The notes: generated by a model not told the origin, from the sequence alone. A stretch of 64,000 bases of DNA from Sciurus carolinensis (GCF_902686445.1 NC_062227.1:19977678-20041677); one strand, 5' to 3'. Shown: positions 43,940 to 55,509, counted from the first letter of the stretch. Numbers and translations: made by a program.

Positions 43940-44120
43940 TTATTTGGTACTGGGGACTGAACTCTAGTCCTCTCACCTGAGCTACATCCTCAGTCCTTTT
44001 TAAATTTTATTTTGAGACAGATTCTCAGTAAATTGCCCAGGATGGCCTGGAATTTCAATTCTCCTGCCTTACCCTCCTGAATTGCTGGGATTATAGGAGT
44101 TTGCCATCCTACCTGGCTAA
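43940..44120 (-). repeat. MEN-type SINE, antisense
   Basis: 'ttggtactggggactgaact' to 'gccatcctacctggct'. Confidence 0.92.
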
Positions 44121-44164
44121 TTGATTTATTTAGAAGGTGCCTGTTCAGGGATTAATTAATTTTA

Positions 44165-44262
44165 CTTATTTTTTTGTTTGTTTTTGGAGTGCTGGGGATT
44201 GAACCCAGGACCCTGTGTATGCTAGGCAAGTACTCTGCTATTGAGCTACATCCCCAGTACCA
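44165..44262 (-). repeat. ID SINE, antisense
   Basis: 'gtgctggggattgaacccag' to 'gagctacatccccagtacc'. Confidence 0.9.
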
Positions 44263-44324
44263 AATTATTAATTTTGAATAAGAACTTTAATTCTGGAGGA
44301 CTTAATGATCAGTGCTTAAGTTTT

Positions 44325-44520
44325 ATGGGGGACTAGGGATTGAATCCAGGGGCACTTAACCACTGAGCCACATCCCTGTCCCTTTTTATTTTGACAGTGT
44401 CTCACTAAGTTGCTTAGGGCCTCAATATGTTGCTGAGGTGCCTTTGAACCTGTGAAATGTCCTGCCTCAGCCTCCCAAGCCACTGGGATTACACACGTGC
44501 GCCACCTCGCCCGACTAGCT
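44325..44520 (-). repeat. MEN-type SINE, antisense
   Basis: 'gggactagggattgaatcca' to 'cgtgcgccacctcgcccgac'. Confidence 0.93.
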
Positions 44521-45560
44521 CTGGTACTTTTAAGTTTAATATCTACATATTTGAGGTATACTACTATTTTATTGTTCACAGTATTAAATTTGCTGAATAG
44601 GTTGTAGTTATGTGTATTGGTCTTAAATGATAAACTTGTTAATTATGGATACTTGTCCTATATGTTAAGATTTTGTTTACTTGTTTGCTTTTTTACTGGA
44701 AATACTTGGAGTACTTGTCTAGAACAGATGTCCTGGGGGAGAAAGATAGCATTTTCTGAGCTGTATAATTGATGGCAGCCTCCTTAGGAGTTTACATGGG
44801 AAGGGTGATTTAAAAAATGGGCAGATGGAAAGAAAAGGCTATTACTTTGTGAAATAGCATGACAGAAAGTCGTGAGTCTGACTTGGAAGCAGAGAAGTAA
44901 GAGATGAAAGAAGGTATATGTGTGTCTCTTTCTGTTCTTGTTGAAACACAGGGAAGAAATGGTTGAAATAAGGGAGGAAGAGGACTTGAAAGAGGCATGA
45001 TAAACCTGTGTGGGTATTTTTGAAACCTCTAAGAAAAGCAGTGGGGTGTACTGTGCAATAGATACGCAAAAATTTTATGTATACTGGTGATTGCCTGCTT
45101 AGTAGTTGAAAGTGCGTGGGATGAATACAGTTGAAGGAATATGGTGATAATTACAGCATAGATTTCAGTTAGAGGAGTGTTCTGATCAAAGAGTCTTATA
45201 GTCGAATAAGCAAGATCCTACCAAAATACTTGAGAGAATAAGATACTAGGATAAACAATCTTCAACTTCATTTAAAGAGGAGAATTCACATGTTGCAGAA
45301 ATAGATGAAGAAATAATCAACTCAGTATGAGCCTTGTTTTAATATAGCTTCTTTTAAAAATAAAAATAGAATATTCACACATTTGCAGATGATTTTCACT
45401 TAGATCTAATTTTATAGAGCTATCCCATAATGATTTTTCTTTTAATCCATCATTTATAATAAGGCTTTTCATTTTATCCAACTTTTTCTAGACTTAAGAT
45501 TGTAATACCTAATTCCTGGTATGTGGCTTTCTAGACATTTATAATTTTCTGTTTTTTCTC
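44521..45560. other. Putative intron 1, unassigned
   Basis: About 1 kb with no repeat or exon recognised. Short minus-strand frames near 44,810-45,069 overlap each other in different phases and look like chance. Confidence 0.5.
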
Positions 45561-45571
45561 TCTTTTCCCAC

Positions 45572-45646
45572 TAGGGATTGAACCTGGAGTCTCGTACTTG
45601 CCTGCTAGTCAGCCACTCTGCCTCTGAGCTACCTCCCTAGGCTTAG
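45572..45646 (-). repeat. ID SINE, antisense
   Basis: 'ctagggattgaacctggagt' to 'gagctacctccctaggc'. Confidence 0.85.
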
Positions 45647-45792
45647 ACGTTAATAATTTTAGTGGTTTCCTTTATGGGTTTTCAGCTTCAATACCCACTC
45701 CTTGTTTTTCTATCCCACTGTCTAGTCTGGCTCATTTGATCTGCCTTGGTATCTAACTGCCTTTCTCTACAGGTATCTTCTTTTTTAATTGT

Positions 45793-45992
45793 TTTTGGTC
45801 CTGGGAATTGAAGAACCCAAGGGCATTTTAGCACTGAGCCACACCCCCAGCTCTTTTTATTTTGAGACAGGGTCTCACTAAGTTGCTTAGGGCCTTGCTA
45901 ACTTGCTGAGGCTGACTTTGAACTCATGATCCTCCTGCCTCAGCTTCCCAAGCCCGTGGGATTACAGGTGTGAGCCACCAGGCCTTGCTGTA
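45793..45992 (-). repeat. MEN-type SINE, antisense
   Basis: 'tggtcctgggaattgaagaa' to 'gtgtgagccaccaggcc'. Confidence 0.92.
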
Positions 45993-46861
45993 GATGTCTT
46001 TTAACATCTATAGATGTCTCCCTTACCCTTCCACTTGTCTTTGCTTTAACTAAAACTGCAATTGTATGTCTCATGTTGAACATAGTGAAACTGACTTCCT
46101 TATTGTTCTCCCTAACTCCTCCTTTATACTTCCCTTTGTATTCATTATGAAAGATATAAAGCCTGACAGTGAAAAAGCTTAAACATAGACTGGCCTTTAA
46201 CCTGTTGTTGTTTACCAGCCCCAAAGTCCCTCTCACACCAGCATGAAATCATATAGCTTACATTCTTCTTTGTGTACTTTCCTTTTCTTCATTCTTATGG
46301 ATAATCGTCCAGTTGATGTATAAACTACAGTAACCTGCATTACCTTCATATTCCCTTATTCATCTCTGTATCTTCAGATATTTCATGTTATTTTATTACT
46401 TTCCTGAAAAATGGAAAAGAAAAAACACAAGTCATCCAAAGATAAGTACAGTCATGTGTCTCTTAACAGCAAGATACATTGTAAGTGGTTCTTCACTGGA
46501 TGATTCCTCATTGTTTGGACCATCACATATTGTACTTACACAAACCTAGCTGGTCAGTCAGTTCATGCAGCCTCTTCATGCAACCCAGAGATACAGTAGC
46601 CAGGCTTTACAGTAGGTTTTTCAAAAAATAATAAAAGGTGTGCACTCTACAATAAAAGTACAGCATATTAAACATAGGCAAGTAGCACAGTCATTGTTCT
46701 CACCAAGTATTATGTAGTGTACATAGTTAAATGTGCTAGACTTCTTATGCTGTTCGCAGCGAGGTAAGTTTGTGTATACTGGCATTACCAAACATGCCTT
46801 GTGCTATGATGTTTGGATGCTATGATAGATACATCTCAGCTCATTATAATCTTTTATTTTA

Positions 46862-46936
46862 TTTTTGGTGCTGGGTATCAAACCCAGGGCCTTTCACATA
46901 CTAGGCAAGCACTGTACCACTGAATTATACCACCCG
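46862..46936 (-). repeat. ID SINE, antisense, nested in MER2
   Basis: 'ttggtgctgggtatcaaacc' to 'ccactgaattataccacc'. Confidence 0.88.
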
Positions 46937-46947
46937 TATGATCGTTT

Positions 46948-47142
46948 TTTGTATTGGGGTTTGAACCCAGGGGCACTTTAACATTGAACTGCATCCCCAG
47001 CCCTTTTTCTTTTTTTTGAGACAGGATCTTACTGTGGGGCTTCTCTAAGTTACTGAAGCTGACCTCGAACTTGGGATTCTTGTGTCTCAGCCTCCTGAGT
47101 CACTGGGATATCAGGCGTGTGCCACCAACCCCACCCACCAGG
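46948..47142 (-). repeat. MEN-type SINE, antisense, nested in MER2
   Basis: 'gtattggggtttgaacccag' to 'ggcgtgtgccaccaacccc'. Confidence 0.9.
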
Positions 47143-47544
47143 ATAAATTTATGGGACCATCATTGTATATATCAGTCTGTTTTTGAGTGAAATAGCATTA
47201 TGCAGTGCATGACTATATTTCAGTAACCATTTTGAAAAGTTGTAATGAAAAATTTATGTCTTACTTTCTGGATTTGTGTATATCCTAAAAATCGCTCAGG
47301 TGAAAATGCTTTTGTCAAGAATACAAAATAGGTGACATTGTATGTGTTTTATTGTATCACTTTCCCATGACTATATCATCAGATTGTCCGACTGTATCAG
47401 ATTGTTCCACTCTTGGTATTGCTAAATTAGATCATTTGGTTAAGTTCAGAACTCTTCATTTTAAAAGCCAGTTTCTATATAACTAGTAAGCAATTGGGGA
47501 GGGGATGTTGGCATTCCTAATAATTTTATTGTGGATTTAATTGG

Positions 47545-47616
47545 TGTGCTAGGGATTGAACCCAGGACCATTCAAGGCAAGTGCTGTAGACACTGAGCCA
47601 CACCCCCAGCCCTTCC
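47545..47616 (-). repeat. ID half-element, antisense
   Basis: 'tgctagggattgaacccagg' to 'gagccacacccccagccc', lacking part of the middle. Confidence 0.88.
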
Positions 47617-47619
47617 AGT

Positions 47620-48390
47620 GGCTTTTAACATGTTTTTATTGTCTTTGCCCTCTTAATACCATAGTCTTAAAATGTGTTCTGTCATCTTAACAATTTATCA
47701 GAGCTGTTCCTCATAAAACCAGAAGTTTAAAAATATTTTCTCATCTGCCAGAATGAAACATGAGGAACAGAAATGAAGTTGGAACAGTGGAAGTAAAGCA
47801 GGAGAGGTCAGTGGTAAAGCAGACCTCAGTGACTCTTAGTGATTATACTTGTATGTGTTTGGAAGGAGGTTCTAAACACAATTCAAAATATAAAATTGTG
47901 CTTTGTTCCTTTTAACTATTATAAAGAAGCTATTTTAAAACTTTGAGCTAATAATGCTTTGCAGCCTTTAAGGGATCTTGGTTAGAGTTAATAAACTTTT
48001 TTATTTTGTAGGTTTAAGTGTAATGCTGGCTTTTTATATCTCCTTTTAAGGTAAGTTTCTTAATTTTTTTTGAAACTACATTATTGCATTGTACTTGCTA
48101 CTCAAGTAGTTTGAGTAGGAAGTGAATTTTACTTATAGAAATTCTGCTAGTAATTAATTTATTTACGCCTGAGCTTATAGACTTTCCAGATAAGAAAGTT
48201 GTCCTCAGGATCTTTTCTGCATGTACAGTGTATAATAATATACCTGATACTTGAGTGCTGAGGGAAATTGGTGGTTGTCCTGGAACCTGGGGTTTACACA
48301 TTTTTTTTGTTAAATCTCAGTTTGCTTTAGCTTTGGCATACTTGAACTTTGGGTTGAATGTGTTAATTTATTAGGGCTAATATAAAAAAA
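47620..48390. other. Putative intron 1, unassigned
   Basis: No repeat or exon recognised over about 770 bases. Confidence 0.5.
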
Positions 48391-48392
48391 AA

Positions 48393-48690
48393 AGGTTGAA
48401 TATTCCTTATTTGAAAGGAATCAGAAATGTATCAGGTTTTGGATTTTTTTTTTTACTTTGTAATATTTGCATTTTTATAATATCTTGGAGATGAGACCCA
48501 AGTCTAAATATGAAAATCATTTGTTTCAGGTATACTTAAACACATAGACTGACAGTAATTTCATATGAGATTTTTAATATACCAGCAGGTTGACTGTGAT
48601 CTATCACATGAGGACAGGTGTGGATTTTTTCCTTTGTTTTCTTCGTGTTGGTGCTCAGGAAGTTTCGGATTTTGGGTTCAGGTATGCTCC
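48393..48690 (+). mobile_element. Fossil DNA transposon, MER8/Tigger-like
   Basis: 'ggttgaatattccttatttg' at the left, 'gagacccaagtctaaatatg' inside and 'aagtttcggattttgggttc' at the right match a mammalian DNA-transposon fossil with inverted ends. Family name uncertain. Confidence 0.55.
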
Positions 48691-48691
48691 A

Positions 48692-49068
48692 TCTGTACTG
48701 CAAACAGAGTCACTTAACACAGCGAAATAATTCTCTCAAAGATCCAGAAGCTAGAAGTCCAAAAATCAGTGTTGGCAGAGTGTATGCCCTCCAAAGACCT
48801 CCTTACCACTTATAGTGGTTCTTAGTTTCCACTCATTTCTTCCTCTGTTTTCACTTGGTCTTCTGTCTTTCTCTATCTCCAAATCTTTTTTTTTCCTTAT
48901 AAAGATACAGTTATTGGGTTTGGGGGCCCACCTTAATCAAGTATGACCACATAGTAACTTTTATGTCTGCAGATCCCCTATTTCCAAATACAATTACATT
49001 TTCAGATCCTGGGGTTAGAATTTGAATGTATCTTTTTGGAGAAGATAGTTCATCCCATAACAGTTGGG
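48692..49068 (-). mobile_element. MLT1 LTR, antisense
   Basis: 'gggcccaccttaatcaagta', 'ccctatttccaaatacaatt' and 'gttcatcccataacag' are in reversed MLT1 order. Confidence 0.75.
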
Positions 49069-49221
49069 GGTTGAGATACTCAAGTTGTATCAATATTGAA
49101 ATGCTGTGCAGATTTTGAAACTTGAGACCTATGGTTCTATGAGATCCCAAAATATTTTGGTATAGAAATAAAAGTGAATGCTACATTTCTCAAGCCAGTT
49201 TATGGCTATTTATTTTTTTTC

Positions 49222-49407
49222 TCTTTTTATGGCACCGGCTATTAAACCCAGGGTCACATGCATGTTAGGAAGCACTCTACCACTGAATTACCTATTTTGA
49301 GACAGGGTCTCACCAAGTTGCCCAGCCTGGCCTCAAATTTTTCATCCTCCTGCTTCAGCTGCTCAAGTAGCTGGGATTACAGGTGTGTAATACCGTGCAC
49401 CCACAGG
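49222..49407 (-). repeat. MEN-type SINE, antisense
   Basis: 'atggcaccggctattaaacc' to 'gtgtgtaataccgtgcaccc'. Confidence 0.88.
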
Positions 49408-49409
49408 GC

Positions 49410-50200
49410 CATTCCTAATAGACTTTGAATTAAAAGAGCAAAAGGATTTTTTAGCATTTACAAATAAAAAGACTGGTTATCTGTTAACCATTTGTGAGAT
49501 GCAGTCTAAAATGGATTGTGGCCCTACTGAGTAGAAGTAAGAGAGAAATCAAGTAAACTGGCAGTTTCTTTTGGTGGTCTATTGTGTACGTTTTGCCTAG
49601 TAATAGCAGTACTGTTCTTTTAAAAATTTTTGTATTAGGAACATACAGTTTTTAATTGGGTAACTTAAAATTTTTAAAACTTACTAATAATGTTCTTAAT
49701 AATTCTGAAAAATAAGTAAAATATTAATGTGGGGGATTGTTGAAGTCCAGGTCCACTTTCCAAAATTGTCTTGGGTGTTGTCTATAGTGAACCTAGCTCA
49801 GTGCCTGTTCATTGACAGATGCCTGAAACATATTAAATTACTATTAATTAGCGAGCCTTTCTAGGAAAGTGAAGAAGGTTTGAGGTAGCCATGAAAATGA
49901 GGAAGGTTCTTTCCAACTCTGACTTTTGTTAGTGTTGTATTGGACTGGTTACTATGTTCACTGTAGCAGTCACTAGTTTTAGTTTGGGTCATGAATTACT
50001 CAAAAATTTATACTATAATTCAAATGAAAGTATTTTTAAAATGCAGGATAATACATATTATGTGTCATTTCTTTTCTGGGGATTTGAGATTTGAAGGTAA
50101 TGTTCTTTCAGTTGGCCTATAGTATGTGATGTTTGTGAACAAATAGCAAATCCAGATTACATTAAATCTTTTCTTCTCTTCTTCCATTTAAATAATATAG
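49410..50200. other. Putative intron 1, 3' end with acceptor
   Basis: Unassigned sequence ending in a pyrimidine-rich tract (50,168-50,189) and AG at 50,199-50,200. A second AG at 50,213-50,214 is an alternative acceptor. Confidence 0.5.
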
Positions 50201-50933
50201 CTATATTAATGCAGCAAGTCCTAAAGCCATAATGTGGCATGCTATCCCTTTTGAGAGGTGACTAATATTGAATAAAAATGACTGACAGAAGTGGGAAGAT
50301 GGTTCCAGGACAAGTGTATATTGGAGTGGAATATGATTATGAATATGAAGCCAAGGACCGAAAGATTGTGATGAAACAAGGGGAGTAGTACATCTTGGTG
50401 AAAAAGACCAATGATGGCTGGTGGTAAGTTAAGCTGGATGAGAATTCCAAAGCCTTTTATGTGCCAGCCCAGTATGTCACGGAGGTCACCCGCAAAGCTC
50501 TAATGCCACCTGTTAAAGCACCTAGTTGGACTGCCAAATAATTCTTTGAAAATGATGCAGAGTCCACCCTTCAGAGATCGACAGAAAATGTGAACAAATT
50601 GCCTGAGCTTTCAAAGTTTGGAAAGCCATCATCATCTGTTCAAGGAACAGGTCTTATTTGTGATGCCAATCAGAATTTTGGACCCAATTTTAATCCAGGT
50701 CAGACTCTCAGTCTAAGCCTGGACCTGACCTATAATAACGGAACCATTCTCCTAAAGTTTGTAGCCAGAACAGGACACGCTTATTTGGTCACTTTCCTCG
50801 TCTGGAGTTCTTGGACATTGAGAAAACTAGCTTTTCCCAGGAACAGTCTTGTGATTCAGCAGGAGAAGGCTGGGAAAGAATCCATCAAGATTCTGAATCT
50901 GGAGATGAGCTTCGCAGCAGCTCCACTGAACAG
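50201..50933 (+). pseudogene. ARHGAP12: ARHGAP12 first coding exon, disrupted, intron-flanked
   Basis: From the ATG at 50,278 the conceptual product starts MTDRSGKMVPGQVYI and has an SH3-like VEYDYEYEAKD...NDGWW...YVPAQYV core, matching the N-terminus of the Rho GTPase-activating protein ARHGAP12. That cytosolic protein has SH3, WW, PH and RhoGAP domains and acts at cell junctions and in phagocytosis. The frame is broken by TAG (50,386), TAA (50,425), a paired +1/-1 shift around 50,517-50,570 exposing TAA (50,539), and a loss of about 17 bases near 50,743 that shifts the rest. The exon ends 'gaacag' with gtaaggg at 50,934, and an acceptor-like tract precedes it. So it is not a processed retrocopy. 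No later ARHGAP12 exon was recognised in the remaining 13 kb. Best call is an unprocessed duplicate pseudogene; a real gene with sequence errors is much less likely given the number of lesions. Confidence 0.85.
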
Positions 50934-50939
50934 GTAAGG

Positions 50940-51260
50940 GTAAGATTTAGAATGGAATGGTGAAACATGTTTCCCACTTTAATTAAAAATTAATTTTCTT
51001 TTTCTTTTATTTAAAATCTTTGTGTAAGATTTAGGACTTGTTTTCCTTTGTATTTTGAGAATACATGGATTCTGTCCTGATATAGAGTTAGAAAATATGT
51101 AAAATAACTTGTGCAGTTCATGAAGAGCCACTGTATGATTTTCATAATTCTTTGCCTTTCAGAACTAGAACTACTTTAAATTTGGGAAAAAAATTTTTTT
51201 CTCTGTATGGGTTATGCATAAGGTAGAAGAGATTTACTTGTTTTACCCAGTGATGATTTT
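50940..51260. other. Putative intron 2, start
   Basis: AT-rich sequence after the donor; nothing else recognised. Confidence 0.5.
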
Positions 51261-51271
51261 TATTTTTACCT

Positions 51272-51476
51272 TTTTCTTGTATCTGGAGATCAAACCCAGG
51301 ACTTCACATATTCTATGCAAGTTCTCTGCCATGGAGCCACATCCGTGACCCTTTTTACTTCTGTTTTGAGACAAGGTCTTCTTTAGTTAGGCAGATTGAC
51401 CTTAAACTTGTGATCTTCTTGCTGCCTCAGCTTGCCAGGTAGCTGGGTTGCAGTTGTACACCCTCACCCCTGGAAG
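51272..51476 (-). repeat. MEN-type SINE, antisense
   Basis: 'tctggagatcaaacccagga' to 'gtacaccctcacccctgg'. Confidence 0.85.
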
Positions 51477-51511
51477 GATGTTTCTTTCCTTTTTTTTTTT
51501 TTAACTTTTGT

Positions 51512-51714
51512 TTGTTTTTGTTACTGGCCTTTGAACCCAGAGATGCTTAACCACTGAGCCACATTCCCTGCCCTTTCTGTTTTTAATTTTGAGACAGGGT
51601 CTCACTGAGTTGCTTAGGGCTCACTAAGTTGATGAGGCTGGCTTTGAACTTGTGATCCTCCTGCCTCAACTTTCTGAGTTGCTGGGATTACAGGCATGTG
51701 CCACCATGCCTTTC
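51512..51714 (-). repeat. MEN-type SINE, antisense
   Basis: 'actggcctttgaacccagag' to 'ggcatgtgccaccatgcc'. Confidence 0.92.
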
Positions 51715-52113
51715 TTGATATATCTTGGAAAAGAAAAAAGTTTTACTGTTTTCTAGCTGTGCACATTTTGGCTTGTTTCTACTAAATCTTCAGGCAATAG
51801 TAGATACATGAAGAAATGTCACTGGAGTATTGACCACTAACTGTTGCCTATTGCAACTTGTTTACTAACCTTGAATATCAAAAACTATAGAGCGCAGAAA
51901 TGTTTACTCCCATTAATGTACTTTTGAGGATATTTAGATTTAAGTGTCTAAATAGCCTCATTTGACTGCACTGAATTTTAGCCTATAAAAAATTTCACGT
52001 GCTCGTGTGTTGATTTTTTAATTTTTTTCCCTCTCTTACCTAATTTTGTTTTGCAGTTAGGTCTGTGCCAGTTTATTTCTCCTGTGAAGTCAAACCATTT
52101 TTAAAAGCATGTG

Positions 52114-52194
52114 CATGGAACTGGGGGTGTGGCTTAGTGGTAGAGTGCTTGCTCAGCATGTTCAATCCCCAGCACTGCCAAGAAAATAAAAGCA
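52114..52194 (+). repeat. ID SINE, sense
   Basis: 'gaactgggggtgtggcttag' to 'caatccccagcactgcc', missing part of the middle. Confidence 0.88.
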
Positions 52195-52201
52195 TATGTA
52201 T

Positions 52202-52380
52202 GGCCGGGAGCGGTGGCACATACCTGTAATCTCAGCTACTTGGGAGGTTGAGGCAAGAAGATCACAGGCTGGAGGCCAGTCTCAGCAGCTGAGCAAGGCC
52301 TTATCTCAAACATTTAAAAAAATAAAAGGGAATGGGATTCATTCAGTGGTACAGTTCAATCTGCAGTACTTCCTCACTCC
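52202..52380 (+). repeat. MEN-type SINE, sense
   Basis: 'ggccgggagcggtggcacat' to 'gttcaatctgcagtacttc'. Adjacent to the preceding ID element. Confidence 0.9.
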
Positions 52381-52384
52381 CAAG

Positions 52385-53080
52385 TATGGATGAAATTGAA
52401 ACTTGGGTGCATTTGGGAGAGTCTAATTTTAAGTAAATTTTAAAAGTATTAAGTTTTAGGGATGAAGTTCAGTTGTAAGGGGATTCATCAAGTTAAGTCA
52501 GTGTATAATTAGGAGGTTGGTTTTAGTTGTTGTCTCATTGTCATGGAAGTACATTCTTTCTGTAGGTTTTAACTTTTGTAGTAAGAAAAGGGAAGATTCT
52601 CTAGAAAAATTTCTGGTGTTTGAGATCAGTTTATCATTGTGCATCTTAGTAGTCTTTTCTTCAGTCATCATGTGACATTCTGACATAGAATATATAGTGT
52701 TTCCTGACATTTTTCTTTGCTAGCTCCTTGTCAAGCTAATGGACTTTGGGAGAGACATGTTTTCTTTTCCACCCAGCTATCAGCATAGTTTGTCCATTAT
52801 ATTTATGTGCATAAACAATCCTGTGTTCTTTTTATTGTGATCATCTTAAGTTCACTGCACTGAAAATTCATGGTTCCCAGTCTCTCCTCAACCACAGCAC
52901 TGTTTAGAAATACTACTAGATTTCTCTGGCCAGCCTTGTTTGTAACTCGGAAACAATTGTTTGAAACCTTTTCCATTTTCTTCATTTCACTGATTCACTT
53001 GCTTTTTCCTTTGCTCTTACTAGATAACCTTTCCTTCTACTTCATAGCAAACAATAAAAGCTGTGATATCAGAACTTCTT
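52385..53080. other. Unassigned sequence
   Basis: No repeat or exon recognised. Two overlapping frames on opposite strands near 52,800-53,170 are not supported. Confidence 0.45.
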
Positions 53081-53084
53081 CAGC

Positions 53085-53372
53085 TTTGGTGAGCACATTT
53101 TGCATAGTAGTTAATAGTGTTGGCCTTAGATTTGAATCTGGTTCCACATTATTGCCAACCATGTGTTAATCAGGGGAAATTACTATTCTTTTTCTTTGTG
53201 GTGTTAGGTGTGGAATTCAGGGTGTCACACACGTGAGGCCAGCATTCTTCCACTGATTTTCACCCCAACTCAGGGAAAAGTTACTTAACCTCTGTGTGAC
53301 AATTAGCATCATCTTACAATGGGTATCACAGGGTTGTTGAGTACATAGTAAATGCATTCGGTATCTATTGAT
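53085..53372 (+). repeat. MIR SINE, sense, split by an ID element
   Basis: Left part 'ttagatttgaatctggttcc'; right part 'gttacttaacctctgtgtg' to 'gtaaatgcattcgg'. The two halves are separated by an antisense ID element at 53,195-53,272. Confidence 0.8.
53195..53272 (-). repeat. ID SINE, antisense, inside MIR
   Basis: 'tgtggtgttaggtgtggaat' to 'cactgattttcaccccaact'; degraded. Confidence 0.7.
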
Positions 53373-53379
53373 GCTTAAT

Positions 53380-53815
53380 AAACTACCCCCAAAGATAGTG
53401 GCTCAACACAGTAAACTTTCATTATCTCTCAGTTTCTGTGGAGCAGTAAATTAGCAGCTTAGCTGGGTGGTTCCAAAGGCTTGGGATCTCTCATGGGGTT
53501 GCTCTCATGTTATACAGGCTTGGCTGGGCTGGGGAAGCTGCTTCTGAAGATGGTTCAGTCCCATGGTTCTGGGTATGCCTCTTCATGTCTGCTCTAGTGT
53601 TGTGACTGACTTTACCCAGAAGAAGCAATCAAAGAGAGAGAACCTGGCAGAAGCTGTGCTGTCTCTTAGGTCCTCATCTCGGAAATCTTGCCGTCATATC
53701 CTATTGGTTATGTAGTTCAGCCTTCTCCTCTGTCGGGGGAGACTCACAGGAATGTTAATACCAGGATTCAAAGATCATTGGGGGTCACCTTAAGAACTGC
53801 CTATCACAATAAGTA
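53380..53815 (-). mobile_element. Old LTR-type repeat (MLT-like), antisense
   Basis: 'agtggctcaacacagtaaac', 'tctctcagtttctgtggagc' and 'atcctattggttatgtagtt' follow a familiar old mammalian repeat; exact family not certain. Confidence 0.55.
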
Positions 53816-53837
53816 TTCAATAAAATATACCTGCCAT

Positions 53838-54022
53838 TCTGATACCTGGGGTTGAATTCAGGGTCACATAACCACTGAGCTACAGCCCTAGCCCTTTTTA
53901 TTTTATTTTTTTTTTATTTTTGAGAGAAGATCTTGCTAAGTTACTTAGGACCTCCCTAAGTTGTTGAGGTTTGCTTTGAACTCTTCCTGCCTCAGCCTCC
54001 TGAGCCACTGGGATTATAGGCT
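53838..54022 (-). repeat. MEN-type SINE, antisense
   Basis: 'gatacctggggttgaattca' to 'ccactgggattataggc', truncated at the B1 end. Confidence 0.88.
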
Positions 54023-54029
54023 TTTCACC

Positions 54030-54620
54030 TTTATATCTGTAATCATCTTTCACTGCGTCTTATCAAAGGACCATATCTTCATATTTTCTTTGTACTTTTC
54101 ATAGTATTACACCCCATACAGCTCTAGCCTCAGTGTTTGTGAAGACTTTTCCATCAATATTTAAATCTACTATCCTATATTCCATCTTAATAAAGCCCTT
54201 CTTCATCTCTACCTTCTGCTGGGCATCATTATGTTGCCTTTTTCTTTTTTGGCAACTTCTGAAAATAGTTCTGTGTGTTTGCTTCTTTGCGTGTCCACAT
54301 TTCCCACTATTCCATTACTCTTTCTAGCATGTCTTCTGGCTCCACCATGCCACCCAGACTGCTTCAGCTACAGGTGGTTATGATTTCACTGTTGATAATT
54401 GTATAGATAGTATAAACAAATTTTATATAATTAATTCCATTATCACAGTTAAAAGATTAATAGCCAAGTGGCAATTTTAATAGTTTTTTTTAAGGTACTG
54501 TATTTAATCAAGTATGTAAATTGTACTAATCTCACATATATGATTTGATGAATATTTTACTTATGTAATACGTACTCTGTAATCAACCTCAACACCCTTG
54601 CCAGTCAGTATTCCTACCCT
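54030..54620. other. Unassigned sequence
   Basis: A short frame at 54,133-54,327 is hydrophobic and Phe/Leu-rich but typical of T-rich DNA. Nothing else recognised. Confidence 0.45.
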
Positions 54621-54967
54621 AACCACTGTGTACCTGCTAGGAGATTTTCATTGTTTGGACTTCTGTCAATCACTATTGATTAGTCTTTCTAAATTAAGCT
54701 ACTCATTTTGAGATAACTACAGATCCATAAGCAGTTATAAGAAATAATACTGAGTTCCCGTGTCCCCTAGAGTTGCCTCTAGTAGTAACATCTTGAAACT
54801 GTACTTAAATATCACAATGAGAATATTAACATTGGTCTAGTGAATATATTGAATGTTTTTATATCCTCAGATATTTCTTATATTACTCTTTTACAGCCAT
54901 ACCCACCCTAGTCCCAACTCATCTTTTCTTTGTTTTTGTTGTTTTTCTTCTTTCTTTATTTATTTAT

Positions 54968-55130
54968 ATTTTTGGTACCAGGGATTGAACCCCAGGGTCC
55001 TGAACCCACTGAGTCACATCCCCAGCCCTTTTTGTTTACTGTTTTAAATTTTGAGAGAGGATTTCACTAAGTTGCAGAGGCTGGCTTTGAACTTGAGATT
55101 CTCCTTCCTCAGTCTCCCCAGCCCAACTCA
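54968..55130 (-). repeat. MEN-type SINE, antisense
   Basis: 'tttggtaccagggattgaac' to 'tcagtctccccagccca'; the B1 end is shortened. Confidence 0.88.
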
Positions 55131-55509
55131 TGTTTTTTTACCCTGGCTACTACTAATTTGTTCACCATTTCAATACTTCTGTCATTTCAAAAAATGGAAT
55201 CATACGTGATTTAGTGTTTGTGACTTGACTTTGTTATTCACTGTAATTCTCTGGAGATTGATCCAGGTTTGTATGTGTATCAACTTTCATTCTTTTTATT
55301 GCTGAGTAGTCTTCTGTGGTATGAATATACCATAGTTTGTTCAACTATTTACCCATTTAAGAATATCTAGGGTTTCTTTTTTCCAGTTTTTGGTTTCATA
55401 AACAAAATTGTTCTAAACATTTTTGTACAGGTTGGGGTGTGAAGATAACTATTTCTCTGGGATAAATGCTGGTGAATATATTTGTATAGTAGTTTCATGT
55501 TTTTATTCT

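Larger units (their letters stand above)
46449..47214 (+). mobile_element. MER2/Tigger-type DNA transposon with two nested SINEs
   Basis: It begins 'cagtcatgtgtctcttaaca' after a TA and ends '...gtgcatgacta' before a TA, giving terminal inverted repeats and the TA target-site duplication of pogo/Tigger elements. 'ttacacaaacctagctgg' and 'atgggaccatcattgtatat' are internal MER2-type text. Two SINEs at 46,862-47,142 lie inside it. No transposase frame. Confidence 0.8.

Noticed and set aside
50201..50933. Processed retrocopy of ARHGAP12
   Set aside because: The exon is bounded by an acceptor-like tract and gtaaggg; no exon 3 sequence follows directly and there is no poly(A) tail.
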